The notes under the pieces are model-generated. The model did no database searches, was not told the DNA's origin, and saw nothing but the letters and a program-made list of their open reading frames with translations. This document shows, in pieces, positions 10,570-22,251 of a stretch of DNA of 64,000 bases. Each line of letters starts with the position of its first letter. Positions within the stretch are counted from its first letter, which is position 1. This DNA comes from Anthoceros angustus (Eukaryota; Streptophyta; Anthocerotopsida; Anthocerotales; Anthocerotaceae). The DNA is taken from the NCBI GenBank assembly GCA_010909165.1, contig MU008157.1, positions 868,001 through 932,000 on the forward strand, given 5' to 3'. The position numbers and the translations under genes are program-made.

Positions 10570-13500
10570 CTATTTCTTTTTGCCCTTCTTCTTCTTATCA
10601 TCTGGTGGAGGCGGAAGAACTTTGTTCCACTCCTGCACCGCACGCGATTATAGTAAAGAGATGACTACTGTAAAGTAACGGCAAGCATATGCACATTGGT
10701 GCTTTTGAGTACGCTTACACACCCGAATTTTTTGATGGAAGTCTGGGTCTATGGGGTTAACTTTGTGAAGTACGGCAATCAATTCCTGTGGCTTCAGAGG
10801 AATTCTTCTAGCCTGCCACCCCATAAACGAGTTGGTTTCATGCACTGGAAATACGGTTTCCAGCACTTTGTGTTTGTATTTTCAATACCTTTCGAACTCG
10901 TCTGTTTGTCAGCACCATCTTTGCTATGGTCTCCATGGCACCCATGCTGTAATCTGCCGTCAGTCTTGACAGCATGGACATGTTGAAGTGATGTGTAAGA
11001 TACGCCCCATGTTTCTCAAGGATCTCCCTCCATACCAACATCCGGCTTTGATAATTAGGATAAGGGACGTGTATCTTCTTGTTGAACATCTTTTGAAGTT
11101 CAGAAAGCTTTGTTGGATTCTTCTTGCTCGAACAGTCCTGCGAATTATGGAGTCAGAAAATTGTCTTGTTTCTTATTTTCGCTGACGTAAACAGATAGAA
11201 AGATGGGCTGTTACGTGGGGTCGGGAAGAATTGCCAATCAGCATGACACGGTCGCCAGGATATATTTGTGAGAGCTCCTTGGTAAGGTGCTTCTTTATCC
11301 TATTGCACTTGTCTTTGAGCCCACCCAGTTTATAGGCCTTCATCTTCTTCTTGTCAGTTACAAAAATCTGCAAGAGCTTAAGACTCAATACGGACTGATT
11401 CTCTAATTCTGAAGGTCACATGTTGTCTTTGATGACTCTATCTTACCCTCTCCATGTCTTCAATGTAAACCACAGATGGTGCCATTAGTCTTGCAATTTT
11501 GAAGGCCATGTGAACCATCATGCCAGCTTTCTTCCCTGGATATTTGCCGTCAGTGACGGTAGGCGACAGGTTGATGAATGTGGCCCCAGCGGCTCGGCAT
11601 GCTGCATGGGTCTGGTTAACACATTGCTATATTCTGTCATCATGTCCCTGAATTAGGAATGGGCATAGACAACCAAGTGGCCACCTTCGTACCAGGAGAG
11701 TTTTCCCACAGGCTGGACCACCATATAGAAGCACCGATTTGATGAAGGGAGCATTCTCATTCACCATCTCCGTTGCCAAGGGCAGTATGCAGTACTCTAT
11801 GACCATTCGGACTGCCTGCAAAATCAGGTTGAGAACATGTCGTTCATTACGTCATGCTCCATCTGCTAGTTCCATACCAACAAGTACAATTGTCTACCTG
11901 TTTCATGGAAGGATCTGTGTTAGCTAGTTTTCTTCGTATGTTATCAAGGTCTGCTTTTGCATTAGCCGTTGCTATGGGGTCCGCTTTCTTCTTCTTGCCC
12001 TTTCCCTTTGCTGGTTCGGGCTTCTTTTCAGCAGGCGCTTTTTTTGCAGCTGCAGGTTTTCGGCCTTTAGTTGATGGGGGTGGAACATCGGCACCTGGAT
12101 CCTTATTCAGGCTCTCATCAATGTAGTGATCACAACCAACGTACTCATCGAAAGCTCTCTTCGGGCATTCTTGAATGATTCCATTCTTAACAAGCTCCAC
12201 ATAAATGGATTCAATTGAGCTGCATCGCAAAGCACCAAGCAATGTGTCATCCAGCGTGGTTACTGTGTTCCGCAAACCGAGAAAAACATGTTTTGGACGG
12301 ATCTGTACCGATTAGCTGTTAGATCCTTCTTTCGCTTTGGAGCCTTCTTTTTGGGTGGTGGAGGTGCTGGCCCATCTTTGGCAGCTTTTTTCTTTTCTGC
12401 AGCTTCTTTCTTTTTCTTATCCTTAGCATCCTTCTTCTTCTTTTTCTCATCAGCATCAAACTTTTTCCTGTCCTCCTTGGATAGAGTCTTGCGGTACTTG
12501 CGCTTTGCAGCTTTGGCTTCCTTAGCCAGTTTTTTCTTCAGGTTATCCAAGATCACCTTCGTGCCCAGATCCACTTGGAGCCTAACCTGAACGGACGATT
12601 CAAGGGTGCAGTGTAAAACTGTCCGAAGGTTTCTGGCATTCGGTTTGAACGTATCTAGCTCAATACCTCCTCAAAAATCTGTGGTCGTAGGTCAGTCTTC
12701 AAGAGATCCTCGTCATGCTCCTGTTGGAAATTCAAGGAATCGTCCCTGTCGTGCCATAACTCTGCGTATTGATCCACAGCTTTCTGCAGGTGCTTAGGGA
12801 AGAAAGCTGGGCAGCTAGGTGGTTTGTCTTCATCTTCTTCAGGCAGCTTGAGTTCCCTTTTTGGTGGAAGTTGACCCCCTGGAACATAAGAAGTTTGGCA
12901 TCAGCAGTAAAAACTGAGACAAGGTTTAAGCAAGGCTGGACTGGTTCACCGACCTTTAGTCTTCTTCGTTTTGTTCTCTGCCACCTTAGCACCTTTCTTC
13001 TTTTTATCATCCATCGGCATGTCAAGAGGTAAAGGAGGATCAATGATGTCCTTGCTCCCTCCATGAGCTGGCTTTGGTAAGTATGGGAAGAACCCTGTTT
13101 CCTCAACTCTGTTAGCATTGAGCCACGCGTTAATTTTGTCCTGGATCACCTCTCGCATCTCCTGAATTTCAAGGTCTTTTAGCCTCTGTCTTGTGAGAAC
13201 GATTGCATTATCGTAAGTTGCCTTGTTGGTTAATTGCAGGTTTTTCCTCCTCTCGCTTGACTGCTTTAGGCTCTCCTTTGGATCAGGAGGGACATCAGGT
13301 GCAAAGTTGTTCATCCCTGTTTTAGCAAACGTCAAATCTTGTTACTAGTCCCACATGGCTTTTGTCTGAAATGCAGGGAAAAGGTAACAAGCAACCTAAG
13401 AGGATGAGCTCATCCTCTGTTGATGCTTTTACTTTAATCCTGTCCAGCATGCCACGTGCTCTGAGGTTTTATCAAGGTCTTCCACACTTTTAACAACCCA

Positions 13501-14967
13501 GGTAAACATCTGAGGATCCACTTGTTCAACTGCAATGAGATGGATACACAGCTTGGATTCGCGTTGCAGCCGCTTCGTTGCTAAGCGACTCCTTCCCTCC
13601 TTTTTGAGCTTTCAACTCTTCTTCTGCATTATGCCTGTACTACTTTGAATCCCAGGCCTTGCACAAATCAATCCCTCTAATGAAATTGCTTCGAACAGAG
13701 TAATGTCAAATGGAGGGCATAGAGCATGATGGAGATCCTCAATCTTGAGGGAGGGATAGTGTTTTACTTGATCTTAGCAAGCTCCACAACCTTGGCTCGT
13801 CCTTGTCTTCCTCTTTCGTTTGCCTGCATACCGAGTTTAGTAAGAACATGGAACAAACGCAGGTCACCTTGGTAGCCCTGTAGTAAGACTGACAAGGACA
13901 GACCTGAATAGTGGCAATCGCCTCCTCCTCTGTTATGGTGAAAACAGGCTTAGGTTTCACTACAGGCTTCGGTATCATCCCATTCTGGTCCATCGTGGAA
14001 AACTGTGCTACATCGGCACCAAGGTCAGCCACGTCTTTGATCACCTTCGGCAGAGAAGGACACGTACGAGGAACACAAGCTAGATACCAGAAAGCGCTCT
14101 CTCGTTTCGAGAAGGGCCTTGCGGTCGTCAGCCATAAACCGTGGGATTGGCACATCCAACGCTGCAGGAGCCATGCCGAGTTCCAGCTGCAGAGAATCAA
14201 GGCACACACATCTTGCTGAGGCCCGTGACACAGACAGGCTGCTGGAACAAGCTGGACCAGCAGACGACATCCACTTACCAAGATGTCTCGAAAGTTGATG
14301 AAATCCTTCCCGCCATTGAGGCCAACCATCCACTGCAGGTACAGGATAATTGACTTCAAAGTCGGCCATATCTTCACCAAGTGGAAAACTTCGGCAGCAT
14401 ATTGAAGACAACAGGTATTACCGATCTAATCTCCAACAGGCGACCAATGCAGGCCTGCAGCGCCTTCTTTGCGTACAAACGCTTTTGAGGTTGCAGAATC
14501 TGCGCCCTTCCCAGCGCTGTAGTTGTTCATGAAGTTCAGTAGAATGTGAAACCTGGCTTTTGTGCTGTCCTTCAGATGAAAAGCCCATTGTGCTACAGCT
14601 GTGCTGAAGGCCGAGGCTCAGGTGCTCCAACTACCTCTTTCATTGCAGCCATGGGCTCTGACTGTTGGGTCAATCTGGAAGTAGGGTTCAATGTACCTGA
14701 TCATACGAGTCCTCCAGCTTCTTGTAGATGAGAAGATATGCAACATATAGGCGCAAGAACTCCGTCATTGACTGCAGACATCACCAAAGTTCAAAGAGAT
14801 TTTCAGACACCCGCGCGTCGAAGCTGCCGTGTATGTCATGCCACTTTCTTAACCTGTGGAACTTTCTTCAAGTCCTTGGGCATGTCAATTCCCAAAGTGT
14901 GTGCGAGATCATTGATCGCCGCCTCCCAAAGTCGGTTGAACGTACTGCTCAATTCAAGAATAAGCAT
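10570..14967 (-). CDS. DRC11: Dynein regulatory complex subunit 11 (IQ and AAA domain protein, IQCA1)
   Basis: DRC11/IQCA1 is part of the nexin-dynein regulatory complex of motile cilia, so in plants it is expected only where sperm swim. I resolved 19 exons: 14854-14967, 14697-14771, 14422-14499, 14279-14332, 14088-14186, 13904-14044, 13768-13823, 13548-13634, 13396-13460, 12954-13316, 12667-12878, 12309-12586, 11898-12219, 11693-11815, 11447-11611, 11215-11367, 10889-11137, 10723-10812 and 10570-10632. All phases fit, giving 928 aa. Landmarks in order: TFNRLWEAA and YKKLEDSYDQ at the N-terminus; DVPIPRF; two IQ-like motifs (ERGRQGR and RIQAVARGMLDR, residues 185-245); Lys-rich stretches; Walker A GGPACGKT (about 682); a degenerate Walker B VVYIED (about 738); sensor-1-like MLIGNSS; C-terminal EWNKVLPPPP with a lysine tail. 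The intron at 14045-14087 is only 43 nt. Confidence 0.9.
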
Positions 14968-17085
14968 TCAATAATTCAACAAATTCAGGGCTAGCCCAGA
15001 TCCAGTATCCTTTCGTGCTCTGCACCTATGAACCCAGTTGAACGTGCAAAAATAGCACCCCATTAGAGTGGAAATTACGCACAGGCTCGACATTTTCTTC
15101 GCTCCAAAACACTAAATGCAATTCGAATTGCTTTGTCACGGTTGCACTCTCTCTTTTGTGGCATCAGCCGTCGAAGACATCCATTCTGAGTGACAAGAAT
15201 TCTGAGATTGGTGACCAAAGTGGAGCCTGCTCTTCACAACACAAATGCGGATGATTTGGAAGTTGGGCATCAGACTCATAACATTACTCTCCCATGTAGC
15301 CAAGGTACATAGTCCTATCTGCAACATCGTGCGCTTTTAACATCGTCCAAAAGAAAATGGCTCTAAAACCTTGCAAGAGGAGGAGCTAGGTTGAAAATGT
15401 ACGAATTTGCATCACGTTGGTATTAGGCACTTATTTTAATTACCTAGTAGGTATTTTATCTAGCAAAGCAATCTAAAATTATTCACTCTCGTTTCTTAAA
15501 ACCTTGCAATAGAAGCAGCTAGGTCTGAAATCTTTTGACTTGCATTATGTAATACTTAGTTTAATAGAGTAATAATTACATAAATTTAAAATGATCTAAC
15601 TTCTTCGTATGAACCTAATTAAAAAGTTTGAAAGAGAGTTTGAAAGGTATATAAAAAATCTTATTATAAGTGATCTTCATTTTTGAGGTTTATAACCTTG
15701 GTTCATAAACATATTTAGTCTTAAAAGGTTTTCTTTAATGCAAGATATGACCAAAGTTTTTTAAGATAAGAAAAGAGGGTAGCATGTATTTAAAGCTTTT
15801 GAATTGTTTTTACAGTGATTATGTTCTTATCTATATATATAATTTTATAATTTGTGACTACCTAACAACATTTTTTGCTAATAGGAGAAGATAATATTGA
15901 GTATTTTTTTAATTTCTTGGAAGCATTCATAACTTTAAACTATATAGTGCGTTTCATATCAAACTCCCATGAATCTTGTTTGGTGGACCACAGGTCTTCA
16001 CAAATTTCAAGCGGAATATAACTTCCACAATATGTCTGTAATGGGTCAAGCTGTAGTAATTGGGATTATTTTCCTTGGGATCTATAAGTATGTCTGCAAT
16101 CGCCTCCAATTCTTTGTATCACAACTTGTGCTTTTAAGATCTACAGTTGTGAATCGAGATAGACCTTCCTAGATAAATTAGACTTCTACGCTCAAGATAT
16201 TTTGGCAAGAAATTGATGTATAATAATATTATGAAATATAAAAGATTATTAAAAATAACTAGAAACATAATCACACCTTTGTAAGCTATTCCATAGCATA
16301 CTTATTTTGTGTTTTTGAAGTATAAATAAATAGCTATTGAATTGGACAAATTTATTAGATCAATTAATTTCTTAGGTTTGGACATGTAAATCGTGCATAC
16401 ATCGTTGTGTTGATCACTCAGAATTAAGCAAACAATCAATCAAATAGACAAAGCAGCTCACTTTAATGGCTAAGCTATGATGCCAATGTAGATGAGCGCA
16501 ATAAAACACTTATTGGAATACATTGTTTAGCTCAATTGGAAAGCTAAGAAGGTAAATGAAACATCATGGATATTTATACATATCCTAACACATCTTTAGC
16601 ATGAGTTGTAACATGGGTGCGTGAGACCAAATTTATCTTGAATTGAATTGAATACATCCTATATTTTTCATATTATTACATATATATACATTTTGTATTC
16701 TAGTGAGCACATTTTAAATTCCACAATAGGCAAGCCACTAAGGACCAAAGATACCCACATCTCAATAGTAACTCGACCTGCAGTTGCTTAACCTTAGAGT
16801 ATTAGTGAATCGCTTAACTTGACCTACAGTTGCTTAAACTCAGAGTATTAGTGAATCGCTTAACCTCCAATCTTAGTGAATTGCTTAATCTCCAAGTCCT
16901 AATGAAACTCATTGTTAGATGTTAATTCATAGTGGACATGTGTTATATGGAGAACATATGTCATTTCTTCCCCTCAATAAAATTAATTATTTACTATTGT
17001 ATAACGAGAAAAAAAAAAGTCTTTATAAATTTGTAGAGATGAAGTACCATCTAAACTGAGGCGATGGGGAACAACCCTCCAAAGG
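14968..17085. other. AT-rich intergenic stretch, no gene seen
   Basis: Upstream of DRC11 the sequence becomes AT-rich with no credible coding frame. A degenerate tandem repeat of about 55-60 bp built on GCTTAACCT and AGAGTATTAGTGAATCGCTTAA lies at 16780-16900. Confidence 0.6.
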
Positions 17086-17133
17086 GCCCTAGGCCAAGGG
17101 CAACTAGGCCCTAGGCCAAGGGCAACTAGGCCC
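17086..17133. repeat. 22-bp tandem repeat
   Basis: The unit CCCTAGGCCAAGGGCAACTA, about 22 bp long, occurs twice, with a partial third copy. Confidence 0.8.
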
Positions 17134-17410
17134 TGTTTTACTTACCTATGCTACTTATGCCTATGTATATACTTCTTCAGGCCTAGAGAGAGGCCTGAAG
17201 CCCACGGGATATATTTGCGTGGAAGGAGGGAAAAGGAGACATGACCTCCCTAGCCTGAGAGTATAAGAGGTCCCTTGTCAACCTTAAGGACACCTTCAAA
17301 GGGAAAACCCCCAGCCCTCATCTACGCTAATAATGCAGGTTAGATGGGGAACCATAAAAAGATCGAACACATGAATTAAGATCCTTATCAGCTGCCCGCC
17401 CGCATCCTTG

Positions 17411-18370
17411 GGCGCGTCGAAGATGGCCGCCCTGGAAACAGATAGCCGCAAGCATTCTGAACGTCGACATGCAGGGCAACCCACTTCATATGTGACTCAT
17501 TGGGCGCCATTATTGGGCGCCATAGTTGGGTGTTGGGCGCCATTGTTGGGTGTTGGGCACCATTGTTGGGCATTAATTGAGCGCCATCGTTGGGCGTTGG
17601 GCGCCAATATTATTGGGCGTTATTTGGGCACCATTGTATGGCTGGCCATACAATGCCCTACGAAAGGTGGGCATGTACGAACATGTACCATCGGGGCAGT
17701 GCGCACTTGCTTGTGGGCGTAGAGGTGGTACCTGCTCACAACAAGAACACTTAAGAAAATGCTGAAGAGCACGACGTACTAGTATAAAACACGCCTCCCT
17801 CTACTTTTCCTCTCCATGCGGTGTGTTGCGTTGGGATTAAAAGGCTGCGAGTTCTTGAGTGGCACGTCTCGTGCTCTTGAATGGGCGCGTCGAGATGGCC
17901 GCCTCGAAGTAGGCCGCATTACGAGCGTCGACATGCGGGCAACCCACTTCATATGTGACTCATTGGGCGCCATTATTGGGCGCCATAGTTGTGTTAGGCG
18001 CCATTGTTGGGTGTTGGGCACCATTGTTGGGCATTAATTGAGCGCCATCGTTGGGCGTTGGGCGCCAATATTATTGGGCGTTATTTGGGCACCATTGTAT
18101 GGCTGGCCATACAATGCCCTACGAAAGGTGGGCATGTACGAACATGTACCATCGGGGCAGTGCGCACTTGCTTGTGGGCGTAGAGGTGGTACCTGCTCAC
18201 AACAAGAACACTTAAGAAAATGCTGAAGAGCACGACGTACTAGTATAAGAGCACGAGCGCCTCCCCTCTCTACTTTTTCCCTCTCCATGCCAGACTGTGT
18301 GTAAGCGTTGGGATTAAAAGACTGCGAGTTGCTGAGTGGCACGTCTCCGTACTCTTGAATGGACGCGTTC
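17411..18370. mobile_element. Two tandem ~470-bp repeats, LTR-like
   Basis: Two near-identical units lie head to tail (about 17411-17882 and 17883-18370; shared segments are offset by 461-471 bp). Each opens with GCGCGTCGA.GATGGCCGCC, then carries a run of short TTGGGCGCCATT-type repeats, a long shared block, and a TATA-like motif (TAGTATAA at 17780 and 18241) followed by CT-rich sequence. A promoter-like motif inside a duplicated unit resembles an LTR U3/R, but I found no internal gag-pol, primer-binding site or target-site duplication, so a plain tandem repeat remains possible. Confidence 0.5.
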
Positions 18371-18423
18371 ATCATGCCCCCACAAATAATCCCCACCAAA
18401 TTTAAAATACCACTCCCCGCCTC

Positions 18424-19040
18424 ACATTTTGAAGAAAGATGCTTTACAACGTAACATACAACAAAGGAACCATGTCATCAATCGCTGTTGTAAATGGCCT
18501 CCAATCATATTTTTTGTGATTAATAACAATAATAAAGAGGTTTAAAAAAAAGAACACATTTTGAGAAAAATACTTTACAACGTAATCTACAACAAGGGAG
18601 CCATGTCATCAATCGCTGTTGTAAATGGCCTCCAGTCATATTTTTCAGATTAATAATAATAGTAAAGAGTTAAAAAAAATGAAGAACACATTTTGAGAAA
18701 AATGTTTTACAATGTAATCTACAACAAGCCACGTCATCAATCGCTATTGTAAATGGCCTCCAATCATAATTTTGTGATTAATAATAATAATAAAGATTTT
18801 TAAAGAAATAAAGAACAAATTTTGAGAAAAAGGCTTTACAACGTAATCTACAACAAGGGAGCCACGTCATCGCATGATGTTGTAAATGGCTTCAAATCAT
18901 ATTTTTTTGATAAGTGATATTTATAAAGATCTTTAGAAAAATAAAGATCAAATTTTGAAAAAAAAACTTTTACAACGTAATCTACAACGTGGGAGCCACT
19001 TCAGCAATCCGTTGTTATAAATGAGCACCCAAAAGAGTGC
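18424..19040. repeat. Satellite-like array, ~131-bp unit, five copies
   Basis: Units starting ACATTTTGAGAAAAAT...TTTACAACGTAATC begin near 18424, 18556, 18688, 18817 and 18949 (spacings 132, 132, 129 and 132 bp). Each contains a variant of TCATCAATCGCTGTTGTAAA and an AT-rich tail. Copies have diverged by substitutions and small indels; the fifth is the most altered. Confidence 0.85.
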
Positions 19041-20880
19041 CACATCATCCAACTAGAAACCCCCCATTGTAAACTGAGTCTTAAAACTTGCCACATCAGC
19101 GAAACTTAAACCAATTTATAACGGAGGTGTTTAGACATTGTAAAGATTGGGAGATTTGCAAAAGAGGTTTTGTAAAACACTGCCTCAACACTAAAGGCCA
19201 CCGTTTCACCACCCCAAGAAGTGGCAACCCCAAATCAATAAGGACTAAGATGGGCCTGTAACTACTCCCAGAGCTGGAAGGCAATTTTGTCGCTAATGAG
19301 CTGTAAGAACGCTACGCCCCACAGCGGTAGGGCACACCCCTAGTGCGGGCTCCTTCATATCCAATAACCTGCTAGCAGCTAATACGAGAGAAACCCGGTG
19401 GGGGTTTCACCCCTCGCCAAAGCTGCCGCAAGAATAAAAAAATAAAAAGCTTCGGAAAACCACTAGATGGATCCTCGGGAGTAAAGTAGTTCCGGAGGTG
19501 GTCATACACCGTCCCTAACAAACCGCTCGAGGAAAGTTGCGGGGTAGCAGTAAGAGCTCGCCCAAAAACCCCTCTATGATCCAGATACAAGGGCTCCTCG
19601 GCCACAAACTCTAGGATATCCTGTGGAATGGAGTCATCAGGAGATGAAGAGCTACAATGGTCTCCTCAATTGGAAGACGGTGCCACCAGCTTCGAGTGAA
19701 GGGCCAGGGCATCCCCAACACAGCGCGGCAAGAGCTGCACCTCTTCAGACGTGCCTTCGGGGGGTCCTAACAAACCATGGCCAGCTTAGCCGACTCCATC
19801 GGAGATCTCGCTGAATGCCCTCCCTCCTCTTGTAAAGCTTCCCAACCCCTTGCCCGGAAGCATTGGAGACGCAAGGCTACATCCTTGGTAACCACCCCTG
19901 GTGCGACGAAGACACCACCACGGAAGAAATAGTAATAAGTTCAGGATGCCTCTTCCCGTGGGTCTTGTTCGAGGTGCTCCAAGGGAAGCCGATAGGCAAA
20001 GCGGACGTCGTCCGGAAGGCACCTTGGTAGACGCCAGAAACAGGCGGGGTCTCGGAGGCGTGCCTCATACAGAGCTAAGAGGTGACTAAATTATATTTGC
20101 AACCACTGGCAAAACTCCAGCGGAGGCACGAGGGGAGTAGCCTAACATGGAGTCGAGTGAACAACAGTGCTGAAAGTTGCAAGTCTTACTTAAGCCTCCC
20201 AAGTAGTCCGATCGAAGTCCTTGTGAGCCCTACCCATGTGGCGGGCTCAACCTCTGAGCTTTAAATAACTTCCCATACGCGGGACAAAGAGTGTCTTTGA
20301 TGGACCTTCAAGAAGGGAGCTCCATAGATAAAATAAAAAATAAAAATATTAGAGATAAAAATTTGGAGAGATAAAATCAAGAAAGCTATTAAAAACTTTG
20401 AATAAAATGACAGATAAAGATAGGGAGTAAAGATAAATGATCCAAAAAAAGGCTTATATATATTCATATAGAAAACCAATAGGAAAGAAAACGGAGGCGC
20501 CGACCTATGGCTTAGGAACATTGACGAGGAGGGTTCACGGTCTCTGATGGAAACCGTAAAATAAAACATTATAACGCTAAGGACGTATTTTAAACATACT
20601 AATTCTGTAAATTATATATATATATATATATAAAGTATTTAATATCATTTTTATAGTTCTGCATACATGCATGCATAAAGAAAAGGTAACCCTAAAAACT
20701 CAAAAACCGATGAATTTCGTAGAAAATGTCAGTTAGATCACCTCTTTTACTCTAATGTAGATATTTTTACACCTCTTTTACTCTAATGTAGACAATTTTA
20801 TACCTCTTTCACTCTAATGTAGACATTTTTACTTCAAATAATAAATCTTGATGCAAAAGATAATCAACTTAGTCTACTCT
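19041..20880. other. Unclassified repeat-like region
   Basis: Mixed composition with several short open frames on both strands, none recognisable. It may be an eroded retroelement. Local features are a TA microsatellite at about 20612-20632 and three tandem copies of a ~38-bp unit containing CTCTTTTACTCTAATGTAGA at 20740-20830. Confidence 0.4.
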
Positions 20881-20884
20881 GACG

Positions 20885-20956
20885 CGCCGTTGCCGGGGAT
20901 CGAACCCGGGTCACCCGCGTGACAGGCGGGAATACTTACCACTATACTACAACGAC
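20885..20956 (-). tRNA. tRNA-Asp (GUC)
   Basis: On the minus strand the 72-nt sequence starts GTCGTTGTAGTATAGTGGTA and folds as a cloverleaf. The acceptor stem GTCGTTG pairs with CAACGGC (one G-U), with discriminator G. The anticodon loop CTGTCAC carries GUC, and the T arm is GGGTTCGATCCCC. Internal promoter A and B boxes are intact. It matches the plant nuclear tRNA-Asp as I remember it and has no intron. Confidence 0.97.
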
Positions 20957-21055
20957 CGGTTGAATCAATACCGGTGTTTATTTTATAGGTCCAAATAATA
21001 CCCGCAGAACTCTATTATCTTCTCAATCTTCTCGTGCGTACCAGAAGTCGGAGAG

Positions 21056-21713
21056 ATGCAGGCAAGTTCGGTTAGCTGTTGCCGTCTGGCTGTGACTGTT
21101 GTCTATGGCAGCAACAGAGAGCAGCTGACTCTATGGCCAGGCTACAGCAACAGCCACAGGAAGAAGGATATCCTCATCAAAGCGCAGGCTGCCGGAGGAG
21201 CTGCCACACCAGCCAAAGCGGTCTACACCGCTGCTCCCCACGCAGATTGATTCGCAACCTTGCTCTGCTGCGCATGAGAGTCTGCGCTGCCTTACAGTCA
21301 TGTGTGTGCTTGTGCAGGGTGGGAAGGGATGTGCAGCGTGCCGGGGAAAAGGTGCTGTGGAATGCCCCGGCTGCAAGGTGCTTTCGCCAGGCGGCCTCGT
21401 CGGCAAGTTCACATGGCCTCGTCTTTGCTCCCATGCTCACATTCCGGGTTTGCCTTTTGTGCAGGGGAGTGGCAAGAACAAGAAAAATGGCAATATGTTT
21501 GAACGCTGGAAGTGAGTGCTCCGCATTACATCGTGTCGTTGCTTCTTCTGCCTAAGCTCGAGACGTTGCATCTCCTGCCTACACCTGAGATCCGCTTCTC
21601 ACCCTTTCCTTTCTCCTAGGTGCTACGACTGCCAGGGATTTGGTCTCATAAGCTGCAAGAACTGTGGTGCTGGTGGCCGAGGTCTCACGCCTGAGCAGAG
21701 GGGGGAAAGGTAA
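21056..21713 (+). CDS. DnaJ-type cysteine-rich zinc-finger protein, plastid-type
   Basis: Small protein of about 121 aa with four CxxCxGxG-like motifs: CAACRGKG, CPGCKGSG, CYDCQGFG and CKNCGAGG. This is the DnaJ central zinc-finger fold without a J domain, as in the BSD2/LQY1-related chloroplast proteins. The stretch KNKKNGNMFERWK and the end LTPEQRGER match the Arabidopsis At1g22630 group as I remember it. Exons: 21056-21220, 21318-21377, 21465-21511 and 21620-21713. The last three junctions are canonical and in phase. The exon 1 donor at 21221 is weak, so the N-terminus, which would hold a transit peptide (Ser/Ala-rich, MQASSVSCCRLAV), is the least certain part. The likely role is thiol or chaperone assistance in plastid protein assembly, inferred from relatives. 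Confidence 0.75.
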
Positions 21714-22251
21714 CCACATGTCCAGATGTATGACGTTATCCGGACAACGTAATACCAGTAGCCAGGGCTTGGCTTTACCAGATGGTCTTCAACAAGTGAA
21801 GCTGGCCAGGGCCTCGCTTTACCGTATGGCCTTGAGCAAGTTAAGCTCTGCACAGTTTTCCCATGTGCCTTCTTCCAGGGGGGATCAAATATGCATGATA
21901 GACGAGCCTTCAAATGCAGGCGCTCCTCGCTCACGCCCATGAGCACGTACTTCAGTTAAAAAGCTATTTACAATGACCCTGACTACACGGCAACGCCGCA
22001 GCTTACACTACAGCCTGTATGCAAGTCCGTAAGTCACAAATCTTATAGGGGTTGGCCACAACCATGGAACCCGCAAGAATCGGTTTTAGTACAGTGAATA
22101 CAAGATCTAGGGAATCAGAAAATTCAATAAGACTATCTGCTAGAAATTTGCTCTCCGCCTCATTTGTGTTAGCTTAGCTCTCACTATCGACTTCAGAGAC
22201 TCAACATATCAATACAGTTTCTAGTGCCGCCTTATCTCGACTACTAATTAT

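Noticed and set aside
19372-20022. Possible retroelement gag fragment
   Set aside because: Translations show no zinc knuckle, protease or RT motif, so only an unclassified region is reported.
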